Source: Inhella inkyongensis
GTDB taxonomy: Bacteria; Pseudomonadota; Gammaproteobacteria; Burkholderiales; Burkholderiaceae_C
Direction of reading: 5' to 3'
Assembly (NCBI RefSeq): GCF_005952805.1
Contig: NZ_CP040709.1
Span: 3,410,001 to 3,474,000, forward strand
Length of the DNA stretch: 64,000 bases
A program made the position numbers and the translations under genes. Below, one piece after another: positions 56,075-64,000 of the stretch (position 1 is its first letter; each line of letters opens with the position of its first letter). The notes beneath the pieces are model-generated. The model was not told the origin of the DNA, ran no database searches, and worked only from the letters and a program-made list of their open reading frames with translations.

Positions 56075-57139
56075 ATGGCCAATGCCCAAGAGGCCGAGCT
56101 GGACTTTCCGCTCGGCGACACCCTTCCCGCCCCCGGCCAGACTTTGGCACTTGCGCCTGGCCTGCTGTGGCTGCGCATGCCCCTGCCCTTTGCCCTGAAC
56201 CACATCAATCTGTGGCTGCTGCGCGACGACGACCCCGTGCAAGGGCCAGGCTGGACGGTGGTGGACTGCGGCATTGCCGACGCCGGCACGCGGGCGCACT
56301 GGGAGTCCATCTTTGCCAGCGGGGTGCTGGGCGGCGCGCCGGTGCGGCGTGTGCTGGTCACCCACTTTCACCCCGACCACATGGGCAACGCCGCCTGGCT
56401 GTGCGAACGCTGGAACTGCCGTTTGTGGATGAGCGCCACCGACTTCCAGATCGCCCGCCTGGCCAGCCAATCCACCGTGGGCATGGGCGGCGAAGCCGCC
56501 GCGCAGTTCTTTGCCAGTCATGGCCTGGTGGACCCCGATTCGCAGGCCAAGATTCGCGCCCGCGCTGACTACTACCCACGCATGGTGCCCCAGGTGCCCG
56601 CCGCCTATCGCCGTGTGTTTGACCAGGAGTGGCTGCGCGTGGGCGACCAGCGCTGGCAGGCACGCGCCGGCTTCGGGCATTCCCCCGAGCACCTGAGCTT
56701 CAACCAGCCGGAGAGCGGGTGGCTGATTGCCGGCGACATGGTGCTGCCGCGCATTTCCACCAACATCAGCGTGGTGGACTCAGAACCCGAGGCCGACCCG
56801 CTGCGGCTCTACCTGGAATCCCTGGCGCGGCTGCAGGATCTGCCCGACAGCACCCTGGTGCTGCCGGCGCATGGCCGGCCGTTCCGGGGCCTGCAACGGC
56901 GCGTGCGGCAGCTGGTGGCGCATCACGACGAGCGCTTGGATCTGCTGCGCACGACCCTTCACACTCAAGCCCTGAGCGCCGCCGACTCCCTGCCCCTGCT
57001 GTTCCGCCCCGGCCTGGACCTGCACCAAACCACCTTTGCGATGGGCGAAGCGATTGCACACCTGAACCATCTGTGGCTACGCGGCGAGGCTCAGCGCGCC
57101 GCTGATTCGCAGGGCGTCTGGCGCTTCAGCGCCCCCTGA
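56075..57139 (+). CDS. metallo-beta-lactamase-fold hydrolase
   Basis: This 354-residue protein has the metal-binding motif H97-x-H99-x-D101-H102 (THFHPDHMGN), with further ligands at GFGHSPEHLSF and LPAHGRPFRG. The C-terminal extension of about 90 residues has no assigned fold. The layout matches a subgroup of cytoplasmic MBL-fold hydrolases often annotated as glyoxalase-II-like; the substrate is not evident. There is no signal peptide. It is divergent from the TonB-like pair, with a 200-nt gap in which I see no clear promoter. Confidence 0.9.
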   Translation: MANAQEAELDFPLGDTLPAPGQTLALAPGLLWLRMPLPFALNHINLWLLRDDDPVQGPGWTVVDCGIADAGTRAHWESIFASGVLGGAPVRRVLVTHFHPDHMGNAAWLCERWNCRLWMSATDFQIARLASQSTVGMGGEAAAQFFASHGLVDPDSQAKIRARADYYPRMVPQVPAAYRRVFDQEWLRVGDQRWQARAGFGHSPEHLSFNQPESGWLIAGDMVLPRISTNISVVDSEPEADPLRLYLESLARLQDLPDSTLVLPAHGRPFRGLQRRVRQLVAHHDERLDLLRTTLHTQALSAADSLPLLFRPGLDLHQTTFAMGEAIAHLNHLWLRGEAQRAADSQGVWRFSAP

Positions 57140-57148
57140 ATGCGAAAA

Positions 57149-57176
57149 CGCCGCCAACCCTTGCGGACTGGCGGCG
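57149..57176. terminator. hairpin between the MBL gene and the YgjP-like gene
   Basis: CGCCGCCA and TGGCGGCG form an 8-bp stem with a 12-nt loop in the 166-nt gap between convergent genes. A second stem (CCCCCC-AAAA-GGGGG, about 57272-57286) lies near the other end. These may terminate both transcripts; neither has a T-run. Confidence 0.45.
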
Positions 57177-57305
57177 CGTCGTCTTCTCCCTACGCCCAAG
57201 GCCGGAAGCGATCCAGCGCGATGACAGCGTTGTGCGGCAGTGTCCCGGGCCGGCTCGGGCCCCACAAGCCCTCCCCCCAAAAGGGGGATGGAAGCTAAAG
57301 GGTTC

Positions 57306-58133
57306 TTAAAGCGGCGGTAGGTGCGCGCGTTTGAGGGCCTCACGCGGCGCCTCGAAACCGGGCAGCAGCCCGGCCACCAAGGCCCAGAAGCGCGGGCTGT
57401 GGTTCATCTCGCGCAGATGCGCCACCTCGTGGGCAATCACGTAGTCGATCACCGCCGGGCTGAAATGGATCAGGCGCCAGTTCAGGCTGATCACACCCCG
57501 GCTGTTGGCGCTGCCCCAGCGCCCTTGCGCGCTGGACAGGCGCAGGCGCTCCACCTGCACCCCGGCCAGCGCCGCGAAATGGGCCAGACGGGGCTCGAAG
57601 TGTTCGCGCGCGCGCTGCTGCAGCCAGGCCTGCACGGCATCGCGCCACTGCGCGGTCTGCGCGCCCGCTGGCAATTGCACCCACAGCTCGGGCTCCAGCC
57701 ACTCCATGCGCGGGCGGCGCGCACCGGCGTCGGCACTTTGACGCGCCCGCAGCACGAGGTGCTGGCCCAGATAGGGCAGGCTGGCGCCGTCCTCCCAGCG
57801 CACACGCAGGGCCTCCAGTTGCTCCACGCGCTGCTCGCACTCCTGCCATTTGCGCAGGATCCAGTCGCCGCGCTCGCGCAGCACGCCTTCGATCTCGGCC
57901 ACGCTGACCCAGCGCGGCGCGCGCACCCGCAGGCCCTCGGGACCGATGGAAAACCCAATCGAGCGGCGCCGGCAGCGCGTCAGGGTGTAGGGCAGGCTGC
58001 GCAGCCCCAGATCGATATGCGGGCCGTCCTGGCGTGGCTGGGCCGCCGGCGCCAAGAGGGGCGCGCGCTGCGCCTCGGCCGGGGCACTGAAGAGAGATAG
58101 CTGCGGGTCGGTGTCGACGCGGGGCGGGCTCAT
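57306..58133 (-). CDS. YgjP-like zinc metalloprotease (M48/DUF45)
   Basis: This 275-residue protein has the zinc motif H235-E-V-A-H239 in IAHEVAHLREMNH and a third ligand H245. The family signature WGSANSRGVISLNWRLIHFSPAVIDYVIAHE is spread over the preceding 40 residues. The N-terminal 60 residues are low-complexity. YgjP-type proteins are cytoplasmic and of unclear substrate. The start ATG 58133 overlaps the plsC stop by four bases, so the pair is co-translated. Confidence 0.88.
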   Translation of the reverse strand: MSPPRVDTDPQLSLFSAPAEAQRAPLLAPAAQPRQDGPHIDLGLRSLPYTLTRCRRRSIGFSIGPEGLRVRAPRWVSVAEIEGVLRERGDWILRKWQECEQRVEQLEALRVRWEDGASLPYLGQHLVLRARQSADAGARRPRMEWLEPELWVQLPAGAQTAQWRDAVQAWLQQRAREHFEPRLAHFAALAGVQVERLRLSSAQGRWGSANSRGVISLNWRLIHFSPAVIDYVIAHEVAHLREMNHSPRFWALVAGLLPGFEAPREALKRAHLPPL

Positions 58134-58927
58134 TGACGGGCCGGGCTGGGCGCCACGGCGGGCGCGGGCGAAGGGGCGGCGGCCGCATAGGCCTGCGGGT
58201 CCAGGCGCTGCATCTCGGCCTCAATCCAGCCGCGCACCTGGGCCATCAAACTCTCGGCCGTCTGGCCCTCGGGCGAGAGGGCCGGGCCGACCGAAATCTC
58301 GTACTCGCCGGGCTGGATCAGCAGGCTGCGGCGCGGCCAGACCTTGGCCGTGGCGCAGGCCACCGGCTGCACCGACAGACCGGTATCGACCGCCAGGCGC
58401 GTGCCGCCGCTTTTGTACTGACCTGCCTGACCGCGCTCGATGCGCGTGCCCTCGGGGAACATGATCACCCAGGTGCCTTGTGCGGCCAGGCGTCGCCCCT
58501 GGGCCGCCACCTTGTTGAAAGCCTCGTTGCGCCGGCTGCGATCGATATGCACCATGTCCATCGCCCCCAAGGCCCAGCCAAAGAAGGGGATGTAGAGCAG
58601 CTCCTTCTTGAACACGAAAGCCAGCGGATGGGGCATCCAGGCAAACAGGGCCAGGGTTTCCAACGCGCTCTGGTGTTTGGCCAGCAGGATCACCGCATCC
58701 TTGCGGCCCTGCGGCAAGTTCGCGAAGCCCAGCAAGCGCGGGCGTGCGCCGCAAATCAGACCCAGGCCTGCCAGCAGCACCTTGGCCCAGGCCGAGCAGA
58801 ACCAGTAAAGGCGCGTCGGCCCCACGAAGGGCGAGATCAACACCGCCAGCGTGGCCCAGGGCAGGAGCGTCAGCACGCCAAAGGCCACAAAGAGCGCCGA
58901 GCGCAACAGAGTCAAAAACTGCGCCAC
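58130..58927 (-). CDS. plsC: 1-acyl-sn-glycerol-3-phosphate acyltransferase
   Basis: This 265-residue membrane acyltransferase makes phosphatidic acid from lysophosphatidic acid. The catalytic motif reads KHQSALE (H85-x4-E90), a variant of HX4D seen in Burkholderiales homologues as I recall. The FPEGTR motif is present later. There are one or two N-terminal helices (about 8-35). It sits between gmhB and the YgjP-like gene, overlapping the latter, in a run that includes glyS, glyQ and lnt. Confidence 0.9.
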   Translation of the reverse strand: MAQFLTLLRSALFVAFGVLTLLPWATLAVLISPFVGPTRLYWFCSAWAKVLLAGLGLICGARPRLLGFANLPQGRKDAVILLAKHQSALETLALFAWMPHPLAFVFKKELLYIPFFGWALGAMDMVHIDRSRRNEAFNKVAAQGRRLAAQGTWVIMFPEGTRIERGQAGQYKSGGTRLAVDTGLSVQPVACATAKVWPRRSLLIQPGEYEISVGPALSPEGQTAESLMAQVRGWIEAEMQRLDPQAYAAAAPSPAPAVAPSPARQ

Positions 58928-58930
58928 CGC

Positions 58931-59539
58931 TCAGAGCCCCCCCGAACCGCTGTCTAGGGTTTGACCGGCCGCCGCCCGTTCGCGCCGTTCCATCTGAACC
59001 AGCCATTCGGCAAAGGCCGGCAAATCCTGGTGCACGTGCGCCTCAGGCACCTGGGCCAGCATCTCCACTTGCGTCGCCTCCGGGATGCTGGCCAGGCGAT
59101 CGCCCTTGAGCAAATGCGGCTGGCAGCCGGCGGCCACGGCCGTCTGCAGATCCCGCAACGAGGCACCCACCAAATGCACCTCGGCCAGATCCACCCCAAA
59201 GCGCTCGGCAATTTGCTGGATCAAGCCCGGCAGGGGCTTGCGGCAGGTGCAGCCCTCTTCCGGCGTGTGCGGGCAGAAAAAGGCCGCATCCAAACGCCCG
59301 CCCTTGGCCTGCAGCAGGCGGTTGAGGTGCAGATGCACCGCGTTGAGCGCCCCCATGTCCAGCAGGCCACGGCCGATGCCCGGCTGGTTGGTGGCCAGCA
59401 CCGTGTGCCAGCCATGGTGATTGAGACGGGCCACCGCCTCCAATGCCCCCGGCAGCGGCTCCAACTCCTCGGGCGACTTCACATGGTCATCGCGGTAGCG
59501 ATTGAGCGTGCCGTCGCGCCCCAGGATCACCAGCTTCAT
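58931..59539 (-). CDS. GmhB-like HAD protein lacking the catalytic nucleophile
   Basis: This 202-residue protein matches D-glycero-manno-heptose 1,7-bisphosphate 7-phosphatase by its zinc ligands C89, H91, C97, C99 (CPHTPEEGCTC), TNQPGIGRG and RKPLPGL. The HAD motif I reads GRDGT (7-11) where DRDGT is required, so the nucleophile Asp is Gly. The magnesium-binding GDSLRD is GASLRD (125-130), so a metal-ligand Asp is Ala. Phosphatase activity is not expected. I start at ATG 59539; ATG 59578 would add a His-rich 13-residue tail. It lies between plsC and glyS. It may be a pseudoenzyme or a decaying gene. Confidence 0.82.
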   Translation of the reverse strand: MKLVILGRDGTLNRYRDDHVKSPEELEPLPGALEAVARLNHHGWHTVLATNQPGIGRGLLDMGALNAVHLHLNRLLQAKGGRLDAAFFCPHTPEEGCTCRKPLPGLIQQIAERFGVDLAEVHLVGASLRDLQTAVAAGCQPHLLKGDRLASIPEATQVEMLAQVPEAHVHQDLPAFAEWLVQMERRERAAAGQTLDSGSGGL

Positions 59540-59582
59540 CGCATGGTGATGATGGGGGTGGTGAGCGCCGGACTGCATGGGA

Positions 59583-61724
59583 CTACTGTGCCAGACGGGC
59601 GAGTTCGGCCACGCGGTTCATCGCCCCATGCAGAGTACGCAGCAGAGCCAAGCGATTGGCGCGCACCGCGGCGTCCTCGGCATTGACCATCACGGCGTCG
59701 AAGAAGGCATCCACCGGGGCCTTGAGCGCCGCCAGCGCCTGCAGCGAGGCGGCGTAGTCGCCCTGCTCGAACAGGCTGTCGGCTTGCGCAGCGGCGGTCT
59801 GCAGCGCCTGCTGCAGCTGCTGCTCGGCGGCTTCCTGCAGCAGTGCCGCATTCAAAGCCACCGGCGCCTCTTCGCTCTTCTTCAGGATGTTGCCCACGCG
59901 CTTGTTGGCCGCGGCCAGGGCCGGGGCCTCGGGCAGGGCCGCAAAGGCGCGCACCGCCGCTAGGCGCTTAGGGATATCGCCCCAGGGCGCCGGGCGCAGG
60001 GCGATCACCGCGTCCACTTCCTGCGCCGAATAGCCTTGCTCGCGCAGGCTACCCATCAGGCGATCGAACACGAAGTGCAGCAGATCGTCCTGCGCCGTGG
60101 CATGCGTCAGCATGCCCTCGGGGAAGGCCTGGGCCGCGGCCTGAACCAGGGCCGGCAGGGCCAGGGGCAGGTTCTTCTCCATCAGGATGCGGATCACGCC
60201 CAGCGCGTGACGGCGCAGCGCGAAGGGGTCCTTATCGCCGCTGGGCAGTTGACCAATACCGAACAGACCGACCAAGGTCTCCAGCTTGTCGGCCAGGGCC
60301 AGCACGGTGCCGGTGTGGTTGCGCGGCAGGGCGTCGCCCGCAAAGCGCGGCTTGTAGTGGTCCTCGATGGCGATGGCCACGCCGTCGCGCAGGCCCTCAT
60401 GGCGGGCGTAGTAGCAACCCATGATGCCCTGCAGCTCGGGGAACTCGCCCACCATATCGGTCAGCAGATCGGCCTTGGCCAGCAGCGCGGCCTGCTGCAC
60501 CTTGCTGTCCAGCACGTCGAACTGGTCCTTGGCGTCCACCGTGTAGGGGTGGGTGGCCTCGCGCAGCTGCTTGACGATGGCATGCGCAATCGCGCGTACG
60601 CGCTCGGCGCGCTCGCCCTGGCTGCCCAGCTTGCCGTGGTAAACCACCTTGGCCAGGCCCTCGACGCGGCTCTCCAGCGTGCGCTTGCGGTCCTGATCGA
60701 AGAAAAACTTGGCGTCGGCCAGGCGCGGGCGCACCACGCGCTCATTGCCTTGGATGACGGCACTGGCATCAGCCGGCGCGATGTTGCTCACCACCAGGAA
60801 ATGCTGGGTCAGCCGCCCTTGAGCATCCAGCAGCGGGAAGTACTTTTGGTTGGCCTTCATCGTCAAGATCAGGCATTCCTGCGGCACCGCCAGGAAGTCC
60901 TTCTCGAACTGGCAGTGCAGCACGTTGGGGCGCTCGACCAGGGCCGTGACCTCGTCCAACAGGGCCTCGTCCTCGATGGGCTTGAGGCCGAGCTTGGCGC
61001 CGGCGGCCTGCAGCTGCCGCGCGATCTCAGAACGACGCTCGGCAAAACTGGCGATCACCGCGCCGCGCGATTTCAGCGCTTCAGCGTAGTCATCGGCGTG
61101 CGCAATCTCCAGACGGGCTTCGGCCGACTCAAAGCGATGGCCCAGGGTGTGGCGGCCGGATTGCAGACCCAGCAGGGACACCGGCACCACGGTCGCGCCA
61201 TGCAGAGCGATCAGGCCATGCACCGGGCGCACAAAGTTCACGCTGGTCCAGCCGTCCGCCAGCTGGTAGCTCATCACCTTGGGAATGGGCAGGGCCTTGA
61301 GCATCTCGTCCAAGGCCTTTTGCAGGCCCAGCTCCAAGGTGGCGCCGGCCTGCACGGTGTTGGCAAACAGGGCCTCGGCCTTGCCGTCCAGCGCGCGTTC
61401 CAGCGGCGTGTCAGCGGCCAGACCCGAAGCCGCCAGCTTCTTCAACAGCGCCGGGCTGGGTTGGCCGTCGGCCGAGAGGCCCACGGCGGCGGGCATCAGC
61501 TTGATGCGCAGGGCCTTCTCGGGCGCTTGCGCCAGCACCTGGGTGAGGTGCAGGCCCAGGCGGCGCGGCGAGGCGAAGGAAGTCGCCACCGCGCCCTCGC
61601 CCACCAGGCCTTGGGTGCGCAGCGCGCCCTCGATCAGTTGGGCAAAGGACTCGCCCAGTTTCTTGAGCGCCTTGGGCGGCAGCTCTTCGACGAAGAGTTC
61701 CAGCAGCAGGTTTTGCATCGTCAT
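59583..61724 (-). CDS. glyS: glycyl-tRNA synthetase beta subunit
   Basis: This 713-residue subunit, with GlyQ, forms the alpha2beta2 glycyl-tRNA synthetase. It opens with LLLELFVEELPPKAL, and shows VVSNIAPADASAVIQGNERVVRPRLADAKFFFDQDRK and the HD-like and tRNA-binding regions typical of the family. The ATG at 61724 is two bases before the glyQ stop region, so the pair is co-translated. Length is normal (about 690-715). The gene stop is followed closely by the GmhB-like gene. Confidence 0.97.
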   Translation of the reverse strand: MTMQNLLLELFVEELPPKALKKLGESFAQLIEGALRTQGLVGEGAVATSFASPRRLGLHLTQVLAQAPEKALRIKLMPAAVGLSADGQPSPALLKKLAASGLAADTPLERALDGKAEALFANTVQAGATLELGLQKALDEMLKALPIPKVMSYQLADGWTSVNFVRPVHGLIALHGATVVPVSLLGLQSGRHTLGHRFESAEARLEIAHADDYAEALKSRGAVIASFAERRSEIARQLQAAGAKLGLKPIEDEALLDEVTALVERPNVLHCQFEKDFLAVPQECLILTMKANQKYFPLLDAQGRLTQHFLVVSNIAPADASAVIQGNERVVRPRLADAKFFFDQDRKRTLESRVEGLAKVVYHGKLGSQGERAERVRAIAHAIVKQLREATHPYTVDAKDQFDVLDSKVQQAALLAKADLLTDMVGEFPELQGIMGCYYARHEGLRDGVAIAIEDHYKPRFAGDALPRNHTGTVLALADKLETLVGLFGIGQLPSGDKDPFALRRHALGVIRILMEKNLPLALPALVQAAAQAFPEGMLTHATAQDDLLHFVFDRLMGSLREQGYSAQEVDAVIALRPAPWGDIPKRLAAVRAFAALPEAPALAAANKRVGNILKKSEEAPVALNAALLQEAAEQQLQQALQTAAAQADSLFEQGDYAASLQALAALKAPVDAFFDAVMVNAEDAAVRANRLALLRTLHGAMNRVAELARLAQ

Positions 61725-61726
61725 GA

Positions 61727-62683
61727 TCAGGCCGCCTTCTGTTGTTCTTTTTGCTTCTTGGCCTCGATCTGGGCCACGACTTCATCGGCCCAGGCTTTGG
61801 GGGCCATCGGGAAGCCCAGCCGCGCCCGGCTGTCCACATAGGCCTGCGCCACCGCGCGCGCCAGGTTGCGGATGCGGCCGATATAGGCGGCCCGCTCGGT
61901 CACCGAAATGGCGCCGCGCGCATCCAGCAAATTGAAGGTATGGCCGGCCTTGAGCAATTGCTCGTAGGCCGGCAGGGCCAACTGCTGCTCCATCAAATAC
62001 TTCGACTGTTTTTCGTGCGCGGCAAAGGCCTGCAGCAGGAAGTCCACATCGCTGTGCTCGAAGTTGTAGGTGCTCTGCTCCACCTCGTTCTGGTGGAACA
62101 CGTCGCCGTACTTGATCGCCGGGCGGCCGTCCTTGGCCTCCACATAGACCAGGTCATAGACCGATTCCTTGCCCTGCAGATAGAGCGCCAGACGCTCCAG
62201 GCCATAGGTGATCTCACCGGTCAGGGGCTTGCAGTCGATGCCGCCGACCTGCTGGAAGTAGGTGAACTGCGTGACTTCCATGCCGTTGAGCCAGACTTCC
62301 CAGCCCAGGCCCCAGCAGCCGAGCGTGGGGTTTTCCCAATCGTCCTCGACGAAGCGCACATCGTTCTTCTTCAGATCGAAGCCCAAAGCCTCCAAGGAGC
62401 CCAGGTAAAGCTCCAGGATGTTGGCCGGCGCCGGCTTCAAAACCACCTGGAACTGGTAGTAATGCTGCAGTCGGTTGGGGTTCTCGCCGTAGCGGCCGTC
62501 CTTGGGGCGGCGGCTGGGCTGCACATAGGCGGCATTCCAGGGCTCGGGGCCCAGAGCGCGCAAGAAGGTGGCGGTGTGGCTGGTGCCGGCGCCCACTTCC
62601 ATGTCGTAGGGCTGCAGCAGGGCGCAGCCCTGGGCGGCCCAATAGTCCTGCAGGCGAAGAATCAGTTGCTGGAAGCTCAGCAT
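61727..62683 (-). CDS. glyQ: glycyl-tRNA synthetase alpha subunit
   Basis: This 318-residue class II aminoacyl-tRNA synthetase subunit starts at ATG 62683 ([15 protein letters not shown]). Family signatures include [34 protein letters not shown] and [21 protein letters not shown]. The longer frame that begins at 63238 is an artefact of the GC-rich antisense to lnt. It pairs with GlyS, encoded directly downstream. Nothing odd is seen. Confidence 0.98.
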   Translation of the reverse strand: MLSFQQLILRLQDYWAAQGCALLQPYDMEVGAGTSHTATFLRALGPEPWNAAYVQPSRRPKDGRYGENPNRLQHYYQFQVVLKPAPANILELYLGSLEALGFDLKKNDVRFVEDDWENPTLGCWGLGWEVWLNGMEVTQFTYFQQVGGIDCKPLTGEITYGLERLALYLQGKESVYDLVYVEAKDGRPAIKYGDVFHQNEVEQSTYNFEHSDVDFLLQAFAAHEKQSKYLMEQQLALPAYEQLLKAGHTFNLLDARGAISVTERAAYIGRIRNLARAVAQAYVDSRARLGFPMAPKAWADEVVAQIEAKKQKEQQKAA

Positions 62684-62736
62684 GGTGGGAATCCGTTCTG
62701 TCCGGGCGCTTGGGTGCGCCCCAGGGAGGGCGGATT

Positions 62737-64000
62737 CTAGGGAGAGCGGCGCAGCCGCCGGCGCAGCGCCACCCCGATCAGGGGCAAGAGCGCCAAGGCC
62801 CACAGCGGCCGCAGGCCCAAGGCCCCCAGCCAGCGCGCATAAGGCGTGGCGCCGGCGCGCCCCTCGACTTCCACCGACAACACGCCCACCTGCTCCGGCG
62901 CGAGCCTTGCCCGCACCTGCCCTCGGTGATCCACCCAGGCGGTGGCCCCGGTATTGGTGGAGCGCACCACCGGGCGCTGGAACTCCAGCGCGCGCATCTG
63001 CGAGAACTGGAGATGCTGGTCCTGCACCATCAGACGGCCGAACCAGGCGAGGTTGCTGGCGTTGACAAACACCGTGGCGGCGTCCGGGCCGCTCAGGGCG
63101 CTGGCCACCATGTCTTCGCCGAACAGGTCCTCGTAGCAAATCAGCGGCCGCAGGCGCTGCCCACCCAGCACCCAGGGGCGCTGGTGCAGACCGGTGGCCT
63201 GGCTGTCCATGGGGATGTTGAGCGCGCGCACAAACCACTCGAAGCCGGGCGGGATGAACTCGCCAAAGGGCAGCAGATGGCGCTTGCCGTACAGATAGCG
63301 CAACTCACCGCCCTGCCAGCCCATCAGGGTGTTGACCCAGCCCGCCTCGTTCGAGCCGACAAAACTACCCAGAAGCAAGGGGCGCGCGCGGCTGAGGTCG
63401 GCAATGCGCTGCTGCGCGGCCACGTCCATCAGGGCCAGGGGCACGGGCAACACCGACTCCGGCGCCAGCACCAGTCCCGGCGGTGCTTGCTCGATCTGAT
63501 CCAGCAAATCGCTCAGCTGACGCTCAATGCGAGCGGGGTCGAATTTGTGCGACTGCGCCACATTGGGTTGCAGCAAATGCAGTTGCAGCCGCCCGGCCGG
63601 GCTGCTGAAGTCCTGCGGCAGGATCAGGCCCAAGAGCGCCAGAGCCAGCGGCGCCAACCAGACCTTGGGGCTGCGGGGCTGCAGCAGCGCGGCCGCCGCC
63701 CAGGCGGTCAAGAAGCCAATGCCGTACACGCCCACCCAGGGTGCCCAGCCGGCCCAAGGGCCTGCTGTATGGGCATAGCCGCCCGCAATCCAGGGGAAGC
63801 CTGTGAACCACTGCGCCCGCGCCAATTCAGCCGCCAACCAGCAGACGGCAAACAGCGGGGGCGCCCAGCGTGGCGATGGCCGCAAGCGCGCATGGAGCGC
63901 CAGGGCGGCCGCTGGATACAGACTGAGAAAGGCGCCCAGCAGCAGCAGGGCCAGCACCGCCAGCGGCGCCGGCAGGCCGCCGAATTCATGCAGCGAGATG
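62737..64000 (-). CDS. lnt: apolipoprotein N-acyltransferase, C-terminal part (gene runs off the window)
   Basis: About 420 residues of this inner-membrane enzyme lie in the window; its N-terminus is beyond base 64000. It acylates the N-terminal cysteine of lipoproteins in the periplasm. The partial membrane region ends near WPLAL, then the nitrilase-fold domain has the catalytic Glu (LAPESVLP), Lys ([12 protein letters not shown]) and Cys ([10 protein letters not shown]). One C-terminal helix closes it. The frame remains open through the window edge ([17 protein letters not shown]), so a GTG at 63957 is not the true start. It lies upstream of glyQ on the same strand, 53 nt apart. Confidence 0.95.
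   Translation of the reverse strand, partial: ISLHEFGGLPAPLAVLALLLLGAFLSLYPAAALALHARLRPSPRWAPPLFAVCWLAAELARAQWFTGFPWIAGGYAHTAGPWAGWAPWVGVYGIGFLTAWAAAALLQPRSPKVWLAPLALALLGLILPQDFSSPAGRLQLHLLQPNVAQSHKFDPARIERQLSDLLDQIEQAPPGLVLAPESVLPVPLALMDVAAQQRIADLSRARPLLLGSFVGSNEAGWVNTLMGWQGGELRYLYGKRHLLPFGEFIPPGFEWFVRALNIPMDSQATGLHQRPWVLGGQRLRPLICYEDLFGEDMVASALSGPDAATVFVNASNLAWFGRLMVQDQHLQFSQMRALEFQRPVVRSTNTGATAWVDHRGQVRARLAPEQVGVLSVEVEGRAGATPYARWLGALGLRPLWALALLPLIGVALRRRLRRSP

Noticed and set aside
60036..61841. 601-codon open frame antisense to glyS
   Set aside because: Shadow of an essential gene with standard motifs.
62684..63238. N-terminal extension of glyQ into lnt
   Set aside because: The first 185 codons are an out-of-frame reading of lnt; the true start at 62683 begins with the family's normal sequence.
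1..64000. tRNA, rRNA, CRISPR or prophage genes
   Set aside because: I saw no cloverleaf-like, repeat-spacer or phage structural gene patterns while reading the gaps, all of which are short apart from 21718-22025.

Overview
The window is high-GC, gene-dense bacterial chromosome with about 50 protein-coding genes, few gaps and no rRNA, tRNA or CRISPR array that I could see. Gene content and protein style point to a betaproteobacterium of the Burkholderiales, probably near the Rubrivivax/Roseateles/Inhella/Leptothrix group: a large NAD-type glutamate dehydrogenase, a leucine-catabolic (liu/mcc) set, an Oar-like TonB receptor, LytS/LytTR signalling and c-di-GMP proteins. This placement is inference from gene families, not a database match.

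Layout. 1-7.5 kb: the N-terminal end of a UvrA-type ATPase, a malonyl-CoA-synthase-like ligase with an overlapping cysteine-rich mini-gene, a large hybrid histidine kinase (MASE1-CHASE-PAS-PAS-PAS-HisKA-HATPase-REC) preceded by an in-frame 24-codon leader, a DEDDh exonuclease and a PilZ protein. 7.6-16.3 kb (all +): two tandem paralogous solute-binding proteins, the second coupled to a molybdopterin oxidoreductase, then a YgiQ radical-SAM protein and a REC/degenerate GGDEF/EAL phosphodiesterase.

16.3-31.2 kb is one long run of minus-strand genes. It starts from a promoter with a TetR-type palindrome and reads mccB/liuB, GNAT acetyltransferase, enoyl-CoA hydratase, bioA, bioF, an AT-richer orphan, bioD, bioB, three small membrane proteins, a 272-bp nested inverted-repeat element, a secreted metalloprotease-like protein, a nucleotidyltransferase, mccA/liuD and HMG-CoA lyase. 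Biotin synthesis is thus interleaved with the biotin-dependent methylcrotonyl-CoA carboxylase it supplies. The opposite strand then carries the 1604-residue glutamate dehydrogenase and a questin-oxidase-like protein.

37.4-47.9 kb holds an M28 peptidase, a secreted YD-like repeat protein, an XdhC protein, an Oar-like TonB receptor with a hairpin at its ribosome-binding site, and a LytTR regulator followed upstream by two tandem LytS-type kinases, one of which has lost its ATP-binding motifs. 48.5-54.4 kb looks like a metal (probably copper) locus: a YtrA-type GntR regulator, ABC ATPase, ABC permease and CopZ-like chaperone form one operon, divergent from a CopA-like P-type ATPase across a shared palindrome. 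54.4-64 kb holds two TonB-C-domain proteins with signal peptides, an MBL hydrolase, a YgjP-like metalloprotease, PlsC, a GmhB-like protein that lacks its catalytic nucleophile, glyS, glyQ and the C-terminal part of lnt.

Most unusual items: the GmhB homologue without catalytic aspartates, the tandem kinase/pseudokinase pair, the nested inverted-repeat element, the bio-in-liu operon with its foreign-looking orphan, the GntR/ABC/CopZ/CopA locus, and the anchor-less TonB-like pair.
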